Shown: positions 50,565-57,139, counted from the stretch's first letter. The stretch is 64,000 nt of DNA from Lepus europaeus (GCF_033115175.1 NC_084830.1:40121409-40185408); one strand, 5' to 3'. Numbers and translations: made by a program. The notes: generated by a model from the letters alone, not told the origin.

Positions 50565-50904
50565 CACACACACACAATATATAAAACCTATTATCAAGGA
50601 ACCACAAGACCATTCTTTCCATCAATTGTTCTTTGAATATAGCATCAATAAATTATTTTCACTATCTTTATACCAACTCACCATAATTATTTGTTCTATA
50701 TGAATATATAGAATGATAAACCTAAAAGTAAGTTGCTGCTTTCTCTTTCATCTTCTTTTTCCATTTCAATGGACAAGTGTCTGGCCTCAGTGTGCCTTTC
50801 AGTATCTCTTGTACAACACTGTAAAACAGTCTCCATTCTCAAAAACAACCAGTGCATCCTCAGGCATGTTTACTTCCCAAATACCTGCTAACATGATAAA
50901 AAGA

Positions 50905-50935
<31 letters not shown>

Positions 50936-53900
50936 CCCAGACCTCAGGCTCTACAAGAGTACTTTAAAAAGTTCATGGAAGTACAGAATTAAGAGATGTT
51001 TATTCTGGGGCAAAAAAAATTTGAAATCCATAGTTTTTTCATGAATACTATTTTCCATTAACTTTTTGAAGGTTCCTATGAACAGATTTCAAAAACTTTT
51101 GCACCAAAACCAGTATCTTCTAATTCTATTTTCCAAATTTATTAAAGCTACCTCATACTCCTAGAGTGGTTGTTTTGTAGAGGTTCTAACAATTCAGAAA
51201 AGCATAACTGGGAAAACTTTCCATATAGATTTCAAGAAAACGTTTCTCTCTAATCAAGCCTATTCATTGAAAGTTTCAATCAAATGTACATTTCTAAGAA
51301 TCTCCAAAACTCTGCATTTTGCAAATTATGTCTATTTACATAAGCCATATAGACTTAAAAGCTCTGTATTCTGAGAGTCAAAGGGATGATAGGCTGATTC
51401 TGCCAAGGCAGAAAGTTATCAAGGATCCTATATTCATTTTCAGCTAAAATGTGCAGTGTAACTGTATTTCAAAAGTGATCCATAGATTCAACAAAATCCT
51501 CATCAAAGCTCCAGCTGAATTCTTTGCAAAAACTTGATAATGTGATCCTAAAATTCATATAGAAATACAAGGACACAATCTTGAAAAGAAAAATAAAGTT
51601 GGAAGACTCACCAATTTCCAATTTCAAAACTTAATACAATACTTAATATAACAATGATATAAGGACAGAAAGACAGATCAGTGAAAGAGAACTGACAGTC
51701 TAGGAAGAAACCGTCATATTTATAAGTTTAAATGATTTTCAGCAAAGGTGTCCAGAAAATTTAAAGGAGAAAGAATAGTCTTCAACAAATGATGCTGAGA
51801 CAACAAATGACTGAGACAACTGGTTATCCACATACCAAAGACCCTCGACCTCATGTCACAGACAAAAATTAGCTCAAAATGGATCAAAGATCTCAGTGTA
51901 AAAGCCAAAAGTGTAAGATTCTTACAATGAGACACTGACATAAAACTGACCCTAGATTAGGAAATGGCTTCTCAGACACAATACCAAAAACACAAGCAAT
52001 GAAAAAAAGAAAACAGACTTCACCAAAATTAAAAATCTTTGTGCTACATAGAATACTATATATAAAAAAAGTGAGTGAAGACAACCCAAAGAATAGGGAG
52101 AAACATTTGTATATTAAAATGGGCTTATATCTAGAACCTGTAAAGAACTCTTACAATTCAATAAGAAGACAAGCCAAATAAAAACCAGCAAAGGATACAG
52201 ACATCTCTCCACAAAAGAAAAACAAATGGCCAATGAACATCATTTAGTCAATAGGGAAATGCAAATCCAAAATGCATGCTATTGGGCCAGCACTGTGCCA
52301 CAGCATATTGAACCGCTGCACCATTCAAGTCCCAGTTGCTCCACTTCAGATTCGGCTTATTGCTAATGTGCCTGGGAAGGCAGTAGATGATAGCCCAAGT
52401 ATCTGGGGCCCTGTCACCCATGTGGGAGACCAGAATAAGTTCCTAGCTCCTGGCTTCAGAGTGGCCCAGATCTGGCTGTTGCAACCATCTGGGGAGTGAA
52501 CCAGAGATGGAATCTCTCTCTCTCTCCTCCTTTTCCTCCTCTTCCTCTTCAATGTTCTCCTTTTCAAAAAAGTAATGAATCTTAAGATAACCCCCACAAA
52601 GGATAATTGCTTCATACTCACTAGGATGGCTATAATCAAAAAGATGAATGATAACAAGTGCTGGCAAGGACATGAGAAATAAGAATCCTTATACACTATA
52701 CACTGACAGTGGAAAAATAAAATGGTGTAACCCTCTTAAAAAAAAAAAAAAGATTCATTTTATTTATTTGAAAGACAGAGTTACAGAGAGAGGCAGAGAC
52801 AGAGAGAGAGGTCTTCCATCCACTGGTTCACTCCCCAGATGGCTGCAACTGCTGGAGCTGAGGCGATCCAAAGCCAGGAGCTTCTTCTAGGTATCCCACG
52901 TAAGTGCAGGAGCTTAAGCATTTGCACCATCTTCTACTGCTTTTCCGGGCCATAGCAGAGAGCTGGATAGGAAGTAGAGCATCCAGGACTCAAATCAGCA
53001 TCCATATGGGATGCCAGCACTGCAGGTGGCAGCTTTACCTGCTATGCCACAGCACTGGCCCCATGCAACCATTATTGAAAACAATCTGAGCCGGTGCCGC
53101 GGCTCAATAGGCTAATCCTCCGCCTCGCAGTGCCGGCACACCGGGTTCTAGTCCCGGTCGGGGTGCCAGATTCTGTCCCGGTTGCCCCTCTTCCAGGCCA
53201 GCTCTCTGCTGTGGCCCGGGAGTGCAGAGGAGAACGGCCCAAGTCCTTGGGCCCTGCACCCGCATGGGAGACCAGAAGAAGCACCTGGCTCCTGGCTTTA
53301 GATCAGCGCGGTGCACTGGCTGCAGCGCGCCGGCCACGGCAGCCACAGCCATTGGAGGGTGAACCAACGGCAAAGGAAGACCTTTCTCTCTGTCTCTCTT
53401 TCTCTCACTGTCCACTCTGCCTGTCAAAAAGAAAGGAAAAAAAAAAAAAGAAAACAATCTGGTAGTTGTCCCTCAGAAAGTTAACCACAGAGTTACCATG
53501 TGACCCAGTGATTCCACTCCTAGATTCATAGTCATGAGAAATGAAAACACAGAGAACAAGAAAACTTGTAGATGAATGTTCATAGCAGCATTATCCATAT
53601 AAACCAAAAAAATGGAAACCACCTAACTGTCCATTAACTAATGAATGAATGAGATATCTACATATTTGAATATTACCTGGTTAAAAAAAAAAGAAATGAA
53701 ACACTGATATAAGCTATAGCATGGGTGAACTTTGAAAATACTATGCTAAGCAAAAGAAACCTGTCACAAAAGGCCATGTATTGTGTTCCACTTACATGAA
53801 ATGTCCTCAGGAGGCAAATCTATAGTGCCAGAAAGCAGGCTGGTGGGTGGGAGGAACAGGGAATGACTGCTCATGGGAACAGGAACAGGGCATTCTTTGG

Positions 53901-56302
53901 ACAGTGGGGAAAAATGTTCTGGGGACTGGCGCTGTGGCCCAGCGGGTAAAGCCGTCGCCTGCAGTGCAGGCATCCCATATGGGTGCCGGTTCAAGTCCCT
54001 GCTGCTCCACTTTCGATCCAGCTCTCTGCTACGGCCTGGGAAAGCAGTGGAAGATGGCCCAAGACGTTGGGCCCCTGCACCCGCATGGGAGACCGAGGAA
54101 GAAGCTCCTGGCTCCTGGCTTCAGATCGGTGCAGCTCCAGCCGTTGTGGCCATCTGGGGAGTGAACCAGCAGATGGAAGACTTATCTCTCTCTCTGTCTC
54201 TCTTTCTCTCTCTGTGTAACTCTGCCTTTCCAGTAAATAAATAAATCTTTAAAAAAAAAAGTTCTGAAATTGTGGCAATGGCTGTACATATCTGTGACTG
54301 TACTAAAAATCACTGAATTGCACATTTAAAAAAATATATTTATTTATTTATTTATTTGAAAAGCAGAGTGACAGAAAGGAAGAGAAAGAGAAAAAAAATC
54401 TTCTAGCCACTGATTCACTCGCCAAATGGCCACAACAGTCAAGTCTGGGCAGCCCAAAACTAGAAGCCAGGAACTCCATCTGGCATAGTAGGGGCCCAAG
54501 CACCTGGGCCATCTTCAGCTGTCTTCCCAGGCACATCAGCAGGAAGCTTAATCAGAAGCTGAGGAGCTGCCACTTGAACTAGCACTCTAATACGGGATGA
54601 TGGTATTGCAATGGCAGCTTAACTTACTGTGCTACAATACTGGTCTTGAATCTCACACTTTAAATAGGTGAACTGCATGGTATGTAAATTATATCTCAAT
54701 AAAGACATTTAAAAAAAATCACCATGCTCACAAACAGGCACATTTTACTGTATGTAAATCGTACCTTCAAAAAGTTGACTGACAAAGAAAATAAGTCATC
54801 ATTTTCTAAAACCAATTCAAAAAGCAGAGAATATACGTGATAACAGCCTAATATCCAGGCAGCCTGAAAACTCTGTCTCTCATTTTGCTCTATTCCATGC
54901 ATACATTACCCTTCTACAAATGCATCCAGTTTAGCCAATTCATCTGACAAGCCAACCAAGACATCCAGTGTGCCAACCTAGAAGAGAAATATAGCATTTT
55001 ATTATTTTCATCTTTACAGCATCTTGATTTGAAGGGCCCACAAACCTTAAGCTCTTATTCTTTATTTCATAATGTGTAAGTGTGGTTAAAAAACATTGGT
55101 CAGACATTTCAACACAAGATAATCCTCTAATTCATAGGCAAAACCACCATGGAAGACATGAAGACTCCTCAAAGGCAGGCCTGTCCTTGTGCTGTGCCCA
55201 GGAACAATGCGTCATCTGCAGTTCTGCTTTACACTGGGGTTCTTAAAGCAGGAGGTCACGCCCAAGCACCAGAGGGTCTGTAATTGAGTTTGTAGGCAAA
55301 AGCATTTGTGTGTAAATGAGCGTGTTCTGGACGGAATGTCCTGTCTGTCTCAAAGGACTCCCTAATTCCAAATACATTAAGAACCAGTACTTGCAGAGCA
55401 CTATGGCTAGTGGTGCACTAAGCCTATTATAAAGTAAACTGAACTGATGTTAGTGCAAAAATTAAAGGGAAAAAAACAAAGGAAGGAAGGAAGGAGGATT
55501 GAGGAAAGGAGGGAGGGTTGGTGGGAGGGAGGGCGGAAGTATGTTTACCTTAGAATTATACCTGTAATACATGAAATCTGTTTTTTATATTCATAAAAAT
55601 TTTAAAAAGAACAAATAATTTTAAGTATTTCTGAAATGAATGCAGTCTATGGCTACTTCACTTAATCAGCAAAATGTAGGTATCAGATTACTGTCACTCT
55701 GACCAAAGTTTGGCCAGCTGATAACAGGCAGACTGCTTCACCCTGACCCTGCTGGTTTACAGTTTTTTAGCATATGTTAAATAGCTTAACTAGAATAACT
55801 AATATTTGCAAAGTATGATTAAGGAGGTACCATGGGTGTTTACAATGTTAGCCAGCATAATGTGAATTTCATAACAAAAATTCAAAAAACATTATTACTA
55901 AGAATTTTTCACTTCTAAAAATCATATATATATATATATATCAAATATTTTTGTAATATTTCTTATATAATTCAGAAAACCACAAAAGAAAAAATGTTAT
56001 TTCATTTTGGTAGTATACCCTGAAACCTCAAAGAACATGAAGCCTTTTAAACTACGCAAAGGGCTTGAGACAAGAGGATTTTTCTTCTGAAGGAAACTGG
56101 GCATTAATTCTACCCAAAGCAAGATCTGGTTCTCCTCTCCTATACACTCTCTTGTACAGTGAAGCTTCACCTTTAAGTCAGGAATGTTAAACTTGGAAGT
56201 GACAGCAAGATTGTTGTTCTTTGTAGTTGCTGCATGCAGTTTCTCCCACGTTTGCTGACAGGTTTTCTCCCCAGGAGCCGAAATAAGCCAGAACTCGGTC
56301 AT
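20296..56302 (-). CDS. ATP6V1C1: V-type proton ATPase subunit C1, 12 coding exons, complete reading frame
   Basis: Subunit C1 is the single-copy V1-sector subunit that bridges the peripheral stalks (E/G dimers) to membrane subunit a. It takes part in reversible V1-Vo assembly on lysosomes, endosomes and other acid compartments. Coding exons, in transcript order: 56171-56302, 54910-54977, 48630-48715, 46391-46485, 40125-40216, 39023-39121, 36268-36336, 29138-29230, 28962-29055, 25755-25852, 24120-24246, 20296-20391. All introns are GT-AG and all phases agree, giving 1149 bases, or 382 residues plus TAG. The protein starts [13 protein letters not shown] and ends [11 protein letters not shown], as in mammalian C1; length equals the family's usual 382. 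Against human C1 as I remember it, only S27T and L328M differ. No frameshift or early stop is seen, and introns exclude a processed copy. Isoform C2 differs in sequence and is rejected. Confidence 0.97.
20803..21109 (+). repeat. CSINE, diverged
   Basis: gtggcgccgcaggttaagcc through ctttcaaacaaacaaa. Confidence 0.85.
21231..21574 (-). repeat. CSINE with expanded (GA)n
   Basis: Reverse copy. The pyrimidine tract appears as a (GA)n run at 21251-21300. Confidence 0.92.
21662..22000 (+). repeat. Young-type CSINE
   Basis: ccggcgccgtggcttaacag to ccactctgcctgtca plus poly(A). Perfect duplication ATTCTTCTGCATC on both sides (21649-21661, 22001-22013). Confidence 0.95.
22089..22414 (+). repeat. Young-type CSINE with (TAA)n tail
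   Basis: Same subfamily. aataatttactgtg flanks both ends (22075-22088, 22419-22432); the tail has become (TAA)n. Confidence 0.93.
22433..22729 (+). repeat. CSINE
   Basis: ggccagcgctatggagtagc to aaataagtaaaataaatcc. Abuts the duplicated flank of the previous SINE. Confidence 0.9.
22730..23211. other. Anonymous intron DNA
   Basis: AT-rich, nothing recognised. Confidence 0.45.
23212..23557 (+). repeat. CSINE
   Basis: Duplication AGAAATACAAGAAGCA on both sides (23196-23211 and about 23559-23574). (CT)n run at 23469-23498. Confidence 0.94.
23703..24043 (-). repeat. CSINE, 76 bases from the exon 11 donor
   Basis: Reverse copy from ttttaagatttatttattta to ccactgtgccacagcag. In gene sense it is a forward SINE early in the last intron. 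Confidence 0.92.
24120..24246 (-). CDS. ATP6V1C1: ATP6V1C1 coding exon 11 (residues 309-351)
   Basis: 127 bases, [20 protein letters not shown] then [22 protein letters not shown]. Acceptor TCTGTAAG|GTATGG, donor ATTGAT|GTGAGT. Residue 328 is Met where I recall Leu in human C1. Confidence 0.95.
24433..25209 (-). mobile_element. LINE-1 3' end, sense with ATP6V1C1
   Basis: Poly(T) at left, then attaaacttttatttaatga and the C-rich reverse of the G-rich 3' UTR block. Duplication ATCTCCTT at 24425-24432 and 25210-25217 shows one insertion. The 3' UTR contains a partial internal duplication: block 24585-24760 recurs diverged at 24826-24990. Confidence 0.9.
25218..25754. other. Anonymous intron DNA
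   Basis: Nothing recognised. Confidence 0.45.
25755..25852 (-). CDS. ATP6V1C1: ATP6V1C1 coding exon 10 (residues 277-309)
   Basis: 98 bases, [20 protein letters not shown] then [12 protein letters not shown]. Acceptor TCTCACAG|GGACCC, donor TTAAG|GTAAAG. Confidence 0.95.
26084..26409 (+). repeat. CSINE
   Basis: Duplication GAATTGAAC on both sides (26075-26083, 26410-26418). Confidence 0.92.
26419..26918. other. Anonymous intron DNA
   Basis: AT-rich, nothing recognised. Confidence 0.45.
26926..27248 (+). repeat. Young-type CSINE
   Basis: cgctaggctaatcctccgcc to gcctgtccaaaaaa. Duplication GTGTTCT on both sides (26919-26925, 27249-27255). Confidence 0.93.
27256..27714. other. Anonymous intron DNA
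   Basis: Nothing recognised. Confidence 0.45.
27715..28043 (+). repeat. CSINE
   Basis: gtcggcattgtggcgtagca to aaataaataaatattttt. Confidence 0.93.
28220..28532 (+). repeat. CSINE
   Basis: ggggctggcactgtggcgca to aaataaataaataaataaat. Flank atcaaataaa/atcaaagaaa is a likely duplication. Confidence 0.92.
28604..28949 (+). repeat. CSINE inserted at the exon 9 splice donor
   Basis: Perfect 13-base duplication AAGAACACATACA at 28591-28603 and 28950-28962. The right copy is the 5' splice site of coding exon 9 read on the minus strand (T|GTATGTGTTCTT). The 5' end holds an odd (AAGTAAAGT) stretch at 28619-28633. Confidence 0.94.
28962..29055 (-). CDS. ATP6V1C1: ATP6V1C1 coding exon 9 (residues 245-276)
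   Basis: 94 bases, [20 protein letters not shown] then [11 protein letters not shown]. Acceptor AAATTTAG|ATTC. The donor CAATTT|GTATGT is weak, with T at -1. Its bases fall inside the target-site duplication of the SINE at 28604-28949, so the intron now begins with 12 original bases followed directly by the SINE's reverse-complement tail. Confidence 0.95.
29056..29137 (-). other. ATP6V1C1: 82-base ATP6V1C1 intron between coding exons 8 and 9
   Basis: GTAAGG at the donor and AAATTTAG at the acceptor. It is close to the shortest length mammals splice well, and contrasts with kilobase introns on both sides. Confidence 0.9.
29138..29230 (-). CDS. ATP6V1C1: ATP6V1C1 coding exon 8 (residues 214-245)
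   Basis: 93 bases, [20 protein letters not shown] then [10 protein letters not shown]. Acceptor CCTCCACAG|CGTTC, donor AACAA|GTAAGG. Only 82 bases of intron separate it from exon 9. It has more CpG and G/C at third positions than its neighbours. Confidence 0.95.
29231..29764. other. Anonymous intron DNA
   Basis: No gene or repeat recognised; the 29240-29400 part is GC-richer than the rest of the gene. Confidence 0.45.
29765..30091 (+). repeat. CSINE
   Basis: gtccggtgctgtggggcagt to aaataataaaaataaatctt. Flanks attctag/tttctag suggest a decayed duplication. Confidence 0.92.
30312..30512. mobile_element. Mariner-like MITE
   Basis: agggtacttcaaagagttcg at left pairs with ccatgaactctttaaacgac at right. 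A second internal pair (cttcaaaaaagctcatgagg) suggests a partial duplication. Confidence 0.7.
30513..31315. other. Anonymous intron DNA
   Basis: Nothing recognised. Confidence 0.45.
31316..31610 (+). repeat. CSINE
   Basis: agggctggcattatggcata to aaataataaatctt, with a short internal deletion. Confidence 0.9.
31611..31989. other. Anonymous intron DNA
   Basis: Nothing recognised. Confidence 0.45.
32001..32349 (+). repeat. Young-type CSINE
   Basis: ctcaataggctaatcctcca to ctgtccactctgcccgtc. Duplication AAAAAATAAGCT on both sides (about 31989-32000, 32350-32361). Confidence 0.94.
32390..33480. other. Possible old mammal-wide repeat
   Basis: caggtactgagcctctgcaa and later gagattggggtgatcatgtt resemble a long, old, widespread repeat whose name I cannot give safely. 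A (TG)n run lies at 32777-32804. Confidence 0.35.
32777..32804. repeat. (TG)n microsatellite
   Basis: About 13 TG units. Confidence 0.95.
33481..34588. other. Anonymous intron DNA
   Basis: agcacaatgactagcacaca near 34193 is L2/MIR-like. Otherwise nothing recognised. Confidence 0.4.
34589..34917 (-). repeat. CSINE
   Basis: Reverse copy from tttaaagatttattttattt to caccacagcgctggtccc. Confidence 0.94.
35185..35350 (-). repeat. MIR
   Basis: gaggcctagagaggttaaga and caggtcacacagcaagtcag are MIR 3' core motifs; orientation is tentative. Confidence 0.75.
35351..35944. other. Anonymous intron DNA
   Basis: Nothing firm; a faint MIR-like stretch (gttctagccctaactctgtc) lies at 35616-35635. Confidence 0.4.
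35945..36130 (+). repeat. MIR
   Basis: gcagtagagaaggtaccaca, gttctagttctagccctgcc, and gacttggggcaaactccttc follow the MIR order. Confidence 0.8.
36268..36336 (-). CDS. ATP6V1C1: ATP6V1C1 coding exon 7 (residues 191-214)
   Basis: 69 bases, [20 protein letters not shown] then SS. Acceptor TTCTGCAG|GTTAAAC, donor AGCAA|GTAAGT. Downstream intron is 7.0 kb. Confidence 0.95.
36337..36881. other. Anonymous intron DNA
   Basis: A18-19 run at 36468-36485; nothing else recognised. Confidence 0.45.
36882..37182 (-). repeat. CSINE, old type
   Basis: Reverse copy: gatttattcattttattttg, gcctcccatatgcatg, ttaaccactagaaat. Confidence 0.8.
37204..37890 (+). repeat. Old C-repeat split by a fold-back SINE
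   Basis: 5' part 37204-37352 (agcatttggtccactggtta...), 3' part from about 37772 (cctgctacccaggcaggggg... gagaatgaaccagtagatgg). Decayed relative to other copies. Confidence 0.75.
37353..37757 (+). repeat. Fold-back CSINE (inverted internal structure)
   Basis: 37353-37458 is the forward SINE 5' end. 37466-37708 is a reverse SINE whose 5' end pairs with it as an inverted repeat across a spacer. A forward tail aataaataaatct plus poly(A) follows. agttgggttcctg (left) and agttgaattcctg (37760-37772, right) form one target-site duplication around the whole, so it arrived as one event or was rearranged later. Confidence 0.85.
37941..38263 (+). repeat. CSINE
   Basis: ggactggtcttgtggtgtag to aaataaataaataaatcttt. 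Confidence 0.92.
38439..38637. mobile_element. hAT-Charlie nonautonomous DNA transposon
   Basis: CAGGGGTCAGCAAACT at left and the decayed inverse GTTAGCCCCTA at right, with gagttgagtagttgcaacag and tggctatttccagaaaaaaa between. Flanking 8-mers ATCTAATC (38431-38438) and GTCTAATC (38638-38645) are the expected 8-base duplication with one mismatch. Confidence 0.87.
38646..39022. other. Anonymous intron DNA
   Basis: AT-rich, nothing recognised. Confidence 0.45.
39023..39121 (-). CDS. ATP6V1C1: ATP6V1C1 coding exon 6 (residues 158-191)
   Basis: 99 bases, [20 protein letters not shown]...TLLVVVP. Acceptor ATCCTTAG|AGGGAG. The donor CCCAA|GTGCGT is weak (C at +4, G at +3) but is required to rejoin frame with KLNHNDW in the next exon. 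Confidence 0.95.
39122..40124. other. ATP6V1C1 intron without recognised repeats
   Basis: 1.0 kb AT-rich, the longest SINE-free intron in the gene. Confidence 0.5.
40125..40216 (-). CDS. ATP6V1C1: ATP6V1C1 coding exon 5 (residues 128-158)
   Basis: 92 bases, [20 protein letters not shown]...LERKN. Acceptor TTTTTTGAAG|GGAGTA, donor AATGC|GTAAGTG. The exon before it lies across a 6.2 kb intron holding a Tigger1 fossil. Confidence 0.95.
40535..40838 (-). repeat. CSINE
   Basis: Reverse copy. An AT-rich (TATA)-like expansion at 40490-40555 lies at its tail end. Confidence 0.88.
41100..41265 (+). repeat. MIR
   Basis: cgccatgctatgattcctgg, cttgtcacttgacctctctg and agtctaacttccttatcc. Confidence 0.72.
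41372..41431. repeat. (TA)n / (AAAT)n microsatellite
   Basis: tgtgtatatataaataaata followed by about 12 TA units. Confidence 0.93.
41885..42225 (+). repeat. CSINE in Tigger1
   Basis: ggaccggtgctgtggcacag to ggtaaataaatattttttt. AGACAATA flanks it with the next SINE nested in its right copy. Confidence 0.93.
42237..42574 (+). repeat. Young-type CSINE next to an older CSINE
   Basis: gccggcgccgcggctcacta to ctactctgcctgtttaaag. AGAGAGACAATA flanks on both sides show it landed in the older SINE's duplicated target. Contains an expansion of the gcgccggctgcagc unit at 42465-42500. Confidence 0.93.
43986..44294 (+). repeat. CSINE inside the tail of an antisense CSINE
   Basis: aggggccagcactgtggcaa to poly(A). 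aaaaaaagatttat lies on both sides, from the tail of the reverse copy at right. Confidence 0.88.
44295..44505 (-). repeat. CSINE
   Basis: Reverse copy; its tail continues left of the previous SINE at 43969-43985. It lacks the middle of the element. Confidence 0.85.
44688..44709. repeat. (TG)n microsatellite
   Basis: About ten TG units at a SINE tail. Confidence 0.93.
44710..45018 (-). repeat. CSINE
   Basis: Reverse copy from aagatttatttgcaaggcag to ttgctgtgccacacctgcc. Confidence 0.92.
45127..45430 (+). repeat. CSINE
   Basis: Duplication AGAATCAGAACACACA on both sides (about 45110-45125 and 45432-45448). Confidence 0.93.
45716..46390. other. Anonymous intron DNA
   Basis: catctttaac-type short repeats at 46190-46240. 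Nothing else recognised. Confidence 0.45.
46391..46485 (-). CDS. ATP6V1C1: ATP6V1C1 coding exon 4 (residues 96-127)
   Basis: 95 bases, [20 protein letters not shown]...SEIIAK. Acceptor ATTTCAG|TTGAC, donor GCCAAG|GTAAGA, ending in phase 0. Confidence 0.95.
46486..47776. other. Anonymous intron DNA
   Basis: 1.3 kb AT-rich; cattgagcatctattatttg at 47152 is faintly like an old mammal-wide repeat. Confidence 0.4.
47777..48110 (+). repeat. CSINE
   Basis: ggcagtgttgtgacacacag to aaataaataattctttg, with a CCCT-rich pyrimidine tract. Confidence 0.9.
48120..48440 (+). repeat. CSINE
   Basis: ggggccagtgctgtgacaca to aaataaataaataaatcttg. Head-to-tail with the previous copy. Confidence 0.93.
48476..48500. 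repeat. (TAA)n microsatellite
   Basis: About seven units. Confidence 0.9.
48630..48715 (-). CDS. ATP6V1C1: ATP6V1C1 coding exon 3 (residues 67-96)
   Basis: 86 bases, [19 protein letters not shown]...LLANG. Acceptor CTCACCAG|AGTGG, donor GGAG|GTAAGT, a consensus donor. Two same-orientation SINEs flank it about 90 and 190 bases away. Confidence 0.95.
48809..49137 (+). repeat. CSINE
   Basis: Duplication AAAGACATGGATTT on both sides (48794-48807 and about 49140-49153). Confidence 0.95.
49640..49790 (-). repeat. MIR
   Basis: cttatccacagtcacaaggt and gacagagctgtgactggaa are MIR-core-like; orientation tentative. Confidence 0.6.
49791..50364. other. Anonymous intron DNA
   Basis: A 125-codon frame (50074-50451) ends in SINE sequence and is not a gene. 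Confidence 0.45.
50365..50525 (+). repeat. CSINE 3' fragment
   Basis: 5'-truncated at gaataatgggcccctgcacc. Confidence 0.9.
50526..50582. repeat. (TA)n(CA)n microsatellite at a SINE tail
   Basis: About 14 TA units then ACACAC. Confidence 0.93.
50906..50931. repeat. (CT)n microsatellite
   Basis: About 13 CT units. Confidence 0.92.
50957..51088. mobile_element. Mariner-like MITE
   Basis: gagtactttaaaaagttcat at left pairs with ccattaactttttgaaggtt at right, about 130 bp, with the ggggcaaaaaaaatttgaaa core. A second partial half (agatttcaaaaacttttgca) follows at 51085. Confidence 0.8.
52284..52580 (+). repeat. CSINE in old L1
   Basis: gggccagcactgtgccacag to aaaagtaatgaatctt, with a 5' part deletion. 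Confidence 0.9.
52738..53063 (-). repeat. CSINE in old L1
   Basis: Reverse copy from poly(A)/gattcattttatttattt to ccacagcactggcccc. Confidence 0.94.
53090..53447 (+). repeat. Young-type CSINE in old L1
   Basis: Duplication GAAAACAATCTG on both sides (about 53078-53089, 53450-53461). Faces the reverse SINE 26 bases to its left, forming a near-adjacent inverted pair. Confidence 0.95.
53928..54260 (+). repeat. CSINE in old L1
   Basis: gggactggcgctgtggccca to aaataaataaatcttt; short GTTCT flank on both sides. Confidence 0.94.
54328..54645 (-). repeat. CSINE in old L1
   Basis: Reverse copy from tatatttatttatttattta to ctgtgctacaatactggtc. Confidence 0.9.
54910..54977 (-). CDS. ATP6V1C1: ATP6V1C1 coding exon 2 (residues 45-67)
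   Basis: 68 bases, [23 protein letters not shown]. Acceptor CTTCTAG|GTTGGC, donor GAAGG|GTAATG. It ends in phase 2. Intron 1193 bases upstream, 6194 bases downstream. Confidence 0.95.
54978..56170. other. ATP6V1C1 intron, repeat-poor
   Basis: Purine-rich (GGAA/GGGA)-like block at 55480-55540 and (TA)n at 55923-55942. No SINE. Confidence 0.5.
56171..56302 (-). CDS. ATP6V1C1: ATP6V1C1 coding exon 1 (residues 1-44)
   Basis: The ATG is at 56302-56300. The exon encodes the N-terminus through ...FNIPDLK and ends in phase 0 at AAG|GTGAAG. Read-through into the intron gives an unrelated tail (KLHCTREC), so the donor at 56170/56169 is the real end. The exon runs 5' to an acceptor at 56339/56340, leaving 37 bases of 5' UTR. 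Confidence 0.96.
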
Positions 56303-56339
56303 GTTTGTTACCAGGTATTTCTTCTGAAATCAAGAGACT
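56303..56339 (-). other. ATP6V1C1: ATP6V1C1 5' UTR segment in the first coding exon
   Basis: On the minus strand, a T-rich tract ending TTGTATTTCAG precedes this segment, so splicing joins it to an upstream non-coding exon outside the window. A second AG (GATTTCAG) lies 16 bases further in and could serve as a NAGNAG-like alternative. The bases before the ATG (AACAAACATG) give a moderate Kozak context with A at -3. Confidence 0.75.
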
Positions 56340-56689
56340 CTGAAATACAAAACAAAACAATCAAAGATGACATTTAATACCACTTGTTTCCCAAGTGTTT
56401 CAGAGTCACAAGGTAAATGATAAATTAATAACTTGTTTCAAAACTATTCTAACATTAGCCTAGCAAAGTCAAACTTACCTGGACGAGAATCTATCTAAAT
56501 GATAAAAGGAGATGTATTTATGATAGTAGGAAAAGAGATGATAAAGGTCTAACACATGAAGGGCCATTCTTTTCAACTGTAAAACATCCTAAATGGAAAT
56601 TATTCACGAAGAGACTACCTAGCTGCCAATTATTTCAGTTAACCAAGAAAGCTGCTGAGTCACGAATTTGCAGGTTTACTTCAAACTTT

Positions 56690-57080
56690 TTTTTAAAGAT
56701 TTTATTTGTTTATTTGAGAGGTAGAGTTACAGACAGTGAAAGAGAGAGACAGAGAGAAAGGTCTTTCTTCTGTTGGTTCACCCCCCAAATGGCCGCCACA
56801 GCCAGAGCTGCGCCGATCCGAAACCAAGAGCCAGGAGCTTCCTCTGGGTCTCCCACAAGGGTGCGGGGCCCAAGGACTTGGACCATCTTCTACTTTTTCC
56901 TAGGCCACAGCAGACAGCTGGATTGGAAGAGCAGCAGCAAGTCTCAGCTTCTACTGCTTTCCCAGACCACAGCAGAGAGCTGGATTGGAAGAGGAGCAGC
57001 CAGGAATAGAACCGTCACTCATACAGGATGCCGGCACTGCAGGCAGAGGATTAATCTACTGCACCATGGCGCTGGCCCCT
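56690..57080 (-). repeat. CSINE with internal 70-80 bp duplication
   Basis: Reverse copy. cagcagacagctggattgga (56909) and cagcagagagctggattgga (56973) with the preceding ttctact...cacagc show a partial tandem duplication, so it is longer than its relatives. Confidence 0.9.
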
Positions 57081-57118
57081 TATCTCAAACTTTTAAAGCA
57101 TAACAAAAATGGGAAGTC

Positions 57119-57139
57119 ACACACACACACACACACACT
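57119..57139. repeat. (CA)n microsatellite
   Basis: About ten CA units. Confidence 0.92.

Larger units (their letters stand above)
51470..54710 (+). mobile_element. Old LINE-1 (ORF2 3' part and 3' UTR), broken by five SINEs
   Basis: Ordered landmarks: aaaaacttgataatgtgatc, tcagcaaaggtgtccagaaa, aaatggatcaaagatctcag, ggcttatatctagaacctgt, ggctataatcaaaaagatga, gtgacccagtgattccactc, tccatataaaccaaaaaaat, and the 3' end gtaaattatatctcaataaa. SINEs at 52284, 52738, 53090, 53928 and 54328 interrupt it. Antisense to ATP6V1C1. No intact frame. Confidence 0.88.

Noticed and set aside
20296..56302. ATP6V1C1 as a processed pseudogene
   Set aside because: All introns are present with GT-AG ends and the frame is intact.
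56324..56339. Acceptor at GATTTCAG (exon starting at 56323)
   Set aside because: The upstream TTTTGTATTTCAG has a better pyrimidine tract; both leave the coding sequence unchanged.
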